From: CAYNFH01 sp964396385
GTDB lineage: Bacteria > Armatimonadota > Chthonomonadetes > Chthonomonadales > CAJBBX01
Assembly (NCBI GenBank): GCA_964396385.1
Contig: CAYNFH010000317.1
Location: forward strand, 1 to 5,689
DNA length: 5,689 nt
Reading direction: 5' to 3'
How positions within the stretch are numbered: the stretch's first letter is position 1; every line of letters begins with the position of its first letter. A program made the translations under genes and the position numbers. The notes beneath the pieces are model-generated. The model searched no databases and was not told where the DNA came from. It saw only the letters and a program-made list of their open reading frames with translations. Of this stretch, positions 5,060 to 5,689 are shown piece after piece.

Positions 5060-5183
5060 CGCTGGCACTTATCCTTCCTTACTGCTCGCCTTCTCGCCGT
5101 TGCCGGGGACATCGTAGAACAACCGCGTCGTTCGCTGGATCGCACCGTACCAAGTAGACGAACACGCGGGAAAGGATGCAGCC

Positions 5184-5689
5184 ATGTCCGCCGTCACCCT
5201 CGTTGCCTCAACGGCTCCGCAGCAGTCGGAGCGAGCCGTTGTGGCCCCCTCGGAAGCTCTCGACCGCGACGCGCTCTATTCGGAGTTCCAGCCCCTTGTG
5301 CGCCGTCTCATCCGCCAGTACGGCGACACACCGGAGCTGCGCCAGGACCTGGCAGGAGAGATCTACTGCCGCTTCTGTGCACTTTTGGAAGCATACGATC
5401 CAGAAAGAGGAGTGCCGCTTCGGCCTTACCTGGTGCGCCAGCTCACTGCCTCTGTTTACACCTATGCCAGAGCAGGCTGGAGAAGCCACAAGAGAGAGGT
5501 GTCTCTTGAGGCAGTCTCAGGAATAAGAGAGATAGGCGAGGAGGAGGACCCCTCCAAAGAGTGGGATGAGAGGCTCTCTCAGGAGCAGGTGCTAAAGAGC
5601 TTGCCGGACGCCATAGCAAGGCTGCCCAAAAGGCAGCGTCAGGTGCTTATCTGGCGCTACTACGAAGAGAGAAGCTTTGAAGAGATAGC
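5184..5689 (+). CDS. Sigma-70-family RNA polymerase sigma factor (copy B, cut by window end)
   Basis: 168 complete codons are visible and the frame is open at the window edge. ATG 5184 has GGAAAGGA (5169-5176) seven bases upstream. An in-frame TAG at 5115-5117, with no other start codon after it, fixes the start. Residues 1-28 form a flexible leader. Sigma region 2 covers about 30-105: the helix LYSEFQPLVRRLIRQYG (31-47), then DLAGEIYCRFCALLEAYDPE (55-74), then VPLRPYLVRQLTASVYTYAR (77-96). An acidic linker (about 107-135) leads to region 4, beginning LKSLPDAIARLPKRQRQVLIW and running to the first part of the helix-turn-helix at the edge. Region 2 binds the core enzyme and -10 DNA; region 4 binds the -35. 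Compared with copy A, only one residue (Asp142 for Glu) differs over the shared 78 codons. Arginine codons change abruptly: all seven before residue 74 are CGN, whereas nine of thirteen after it are AGA/AGG. No anti-sigma gene is visible. Confidence 0.88.
   Translation, partial: MSAVTLVASTAPQQSERAVVAPSEALDRDALYSEFQPLVRRLIRQYGDTPELRQDLAGEIYCRFCALLEAYDPERGVPLRPYLVRQLTASVYTYARAGWRSHKREVSLEAVSGIREIGEEEDPSKEWDERLSQEQVLKSLPDAIARLPKRQRQVLIWRYYEERSFEEI
5452..5689 (+). repeat. Direct repeat, copy 2 (sigma factor paralogue segment; partner 1-238)
   Basis: Same orientation and ungapped relative to 1-238, with identical bases for the first 55 positions (5452-5506). The two copies bracket about 5.2 kb that holds the pentapeptide, glycosyltransferase, export and ribbon-helix-helix genes. 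The left end is set only by the window start, so upstream sequence of copy A may extend the match. Confidence 0.95.

Larger units (their letters stand above)
4836..5183. other. 348-bp gene-free region upstream of sigma factor copy B
   Basis: I see no convincing gene here. The open frame running from 5009 into the sigma gene is rich in Arg and Ser and reads as an out-of-frame shadow. The region holds a 10-bp perfect palindrome CCGGCGCCGG (4976-4985), a hairpin at 5013-5035 and the second copy of the GGCTCATAATGAGG motif (5046-5059). No clear -35/-10 pair was found. TAATAC at 4961-4966 is a lone -10-like word without a matching -35. The sigma gene is therefore either driven by an alternative sigma factor or has a promoter I cannot recognise. 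Confidence 0.6.

Noticed and set aside
4981..5060. Cyclic-di-GMP-I or similar riboswitch suggested by GCGCGAAAGCCTCC
   Set aside because: Only a short loop word resembles the motif. The flanking helices and conserved bases of the known consensus could not be placed.
5009..5509. Plus-strand open frame (166 codons) beginning upstream of sigma copy B
   Set aside because: Its second half overlaps the sigma gene in another frame and the whole translation is Arg/Ser/Pro-rich without a plausible fold.
1..5689. Transposon or insertion sequence bounded by the 238-bp direct repeats
   Set aside because: The repeats are sigma factor coding sequence, no transposase or terminal inverted repeats were seen, and the copies have diverged silently as paralogues do.

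Overview
The window is GC-rich bacterial DNA (about 60% GC, judged by eye). All convincing genes lie on the plus strand. A Wza/SLBB-type polysaccharide export protein with a Sec signal peptide and a hydrophobic C-terminal tail suggests a diderm (outer-membrane) bacterium. I cannot name the lineage from sequence alone. An Armatimonadota-like or similar environmental bacterium would fit, but that is a guess.

Layout. (1) Positions 1-341 hold the 3' part of a sigma-70-family sigma factor (copy A), whose 5' part lies outside the window. (2) 443-979 encodes a 178-residue pentapeptide-repeat protein with 25 repeats in unbroken register. (3) 1114-2967 encodes a membrane-anchored family 2 glycosyltransferase that runs in frame into a helical, TPR-like C-terminal extension. 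(4) 3033-4298 encodes a secreted polysaccharide export protein with three SLBB domains, followed by a 13-bp perfect hairpin (4327-4361). (5) A strong sigma-70-type promoter (4420-4449) carries a palindrome exactly between its -35 and -10 boxes and lies upstream of a small ribbon-helix-helix DNA-binding protein (4581-4835). (6) A 348-bp gene-free region leads to a second sigma factor (copy B, 5184 to the window end), a close paralogue of copy A.

How it may work together. The glycosyltransferase and export protein are adjacent, co-directional and form a plausible exopolysaccharide synthesis/export pair. They are bracketed by two nearly identical sigma factors. Over the 238 bp that can be compared, the copies differ at 18 positions, of which 17 are synonymous, so the duplicated protein is under strong constraint. 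The ribbon-helix-helix gene looks self-regulated through the palindrome in its own promoter. An 11-bp palindrome inside a shared 14-mer occurs just upstream of the export gene and again upstream of sigma copy B, and may be a shared regulatory site.

The points most worth following are the sigma paralogue pair with its mosaic codon usage, the promoter-spacer operator of the ribbon-helix-helix gene, and the glycosyltransferase fusion junction. No tRNA, rRNA, CRISPR array, transposase or phage gene was seen.
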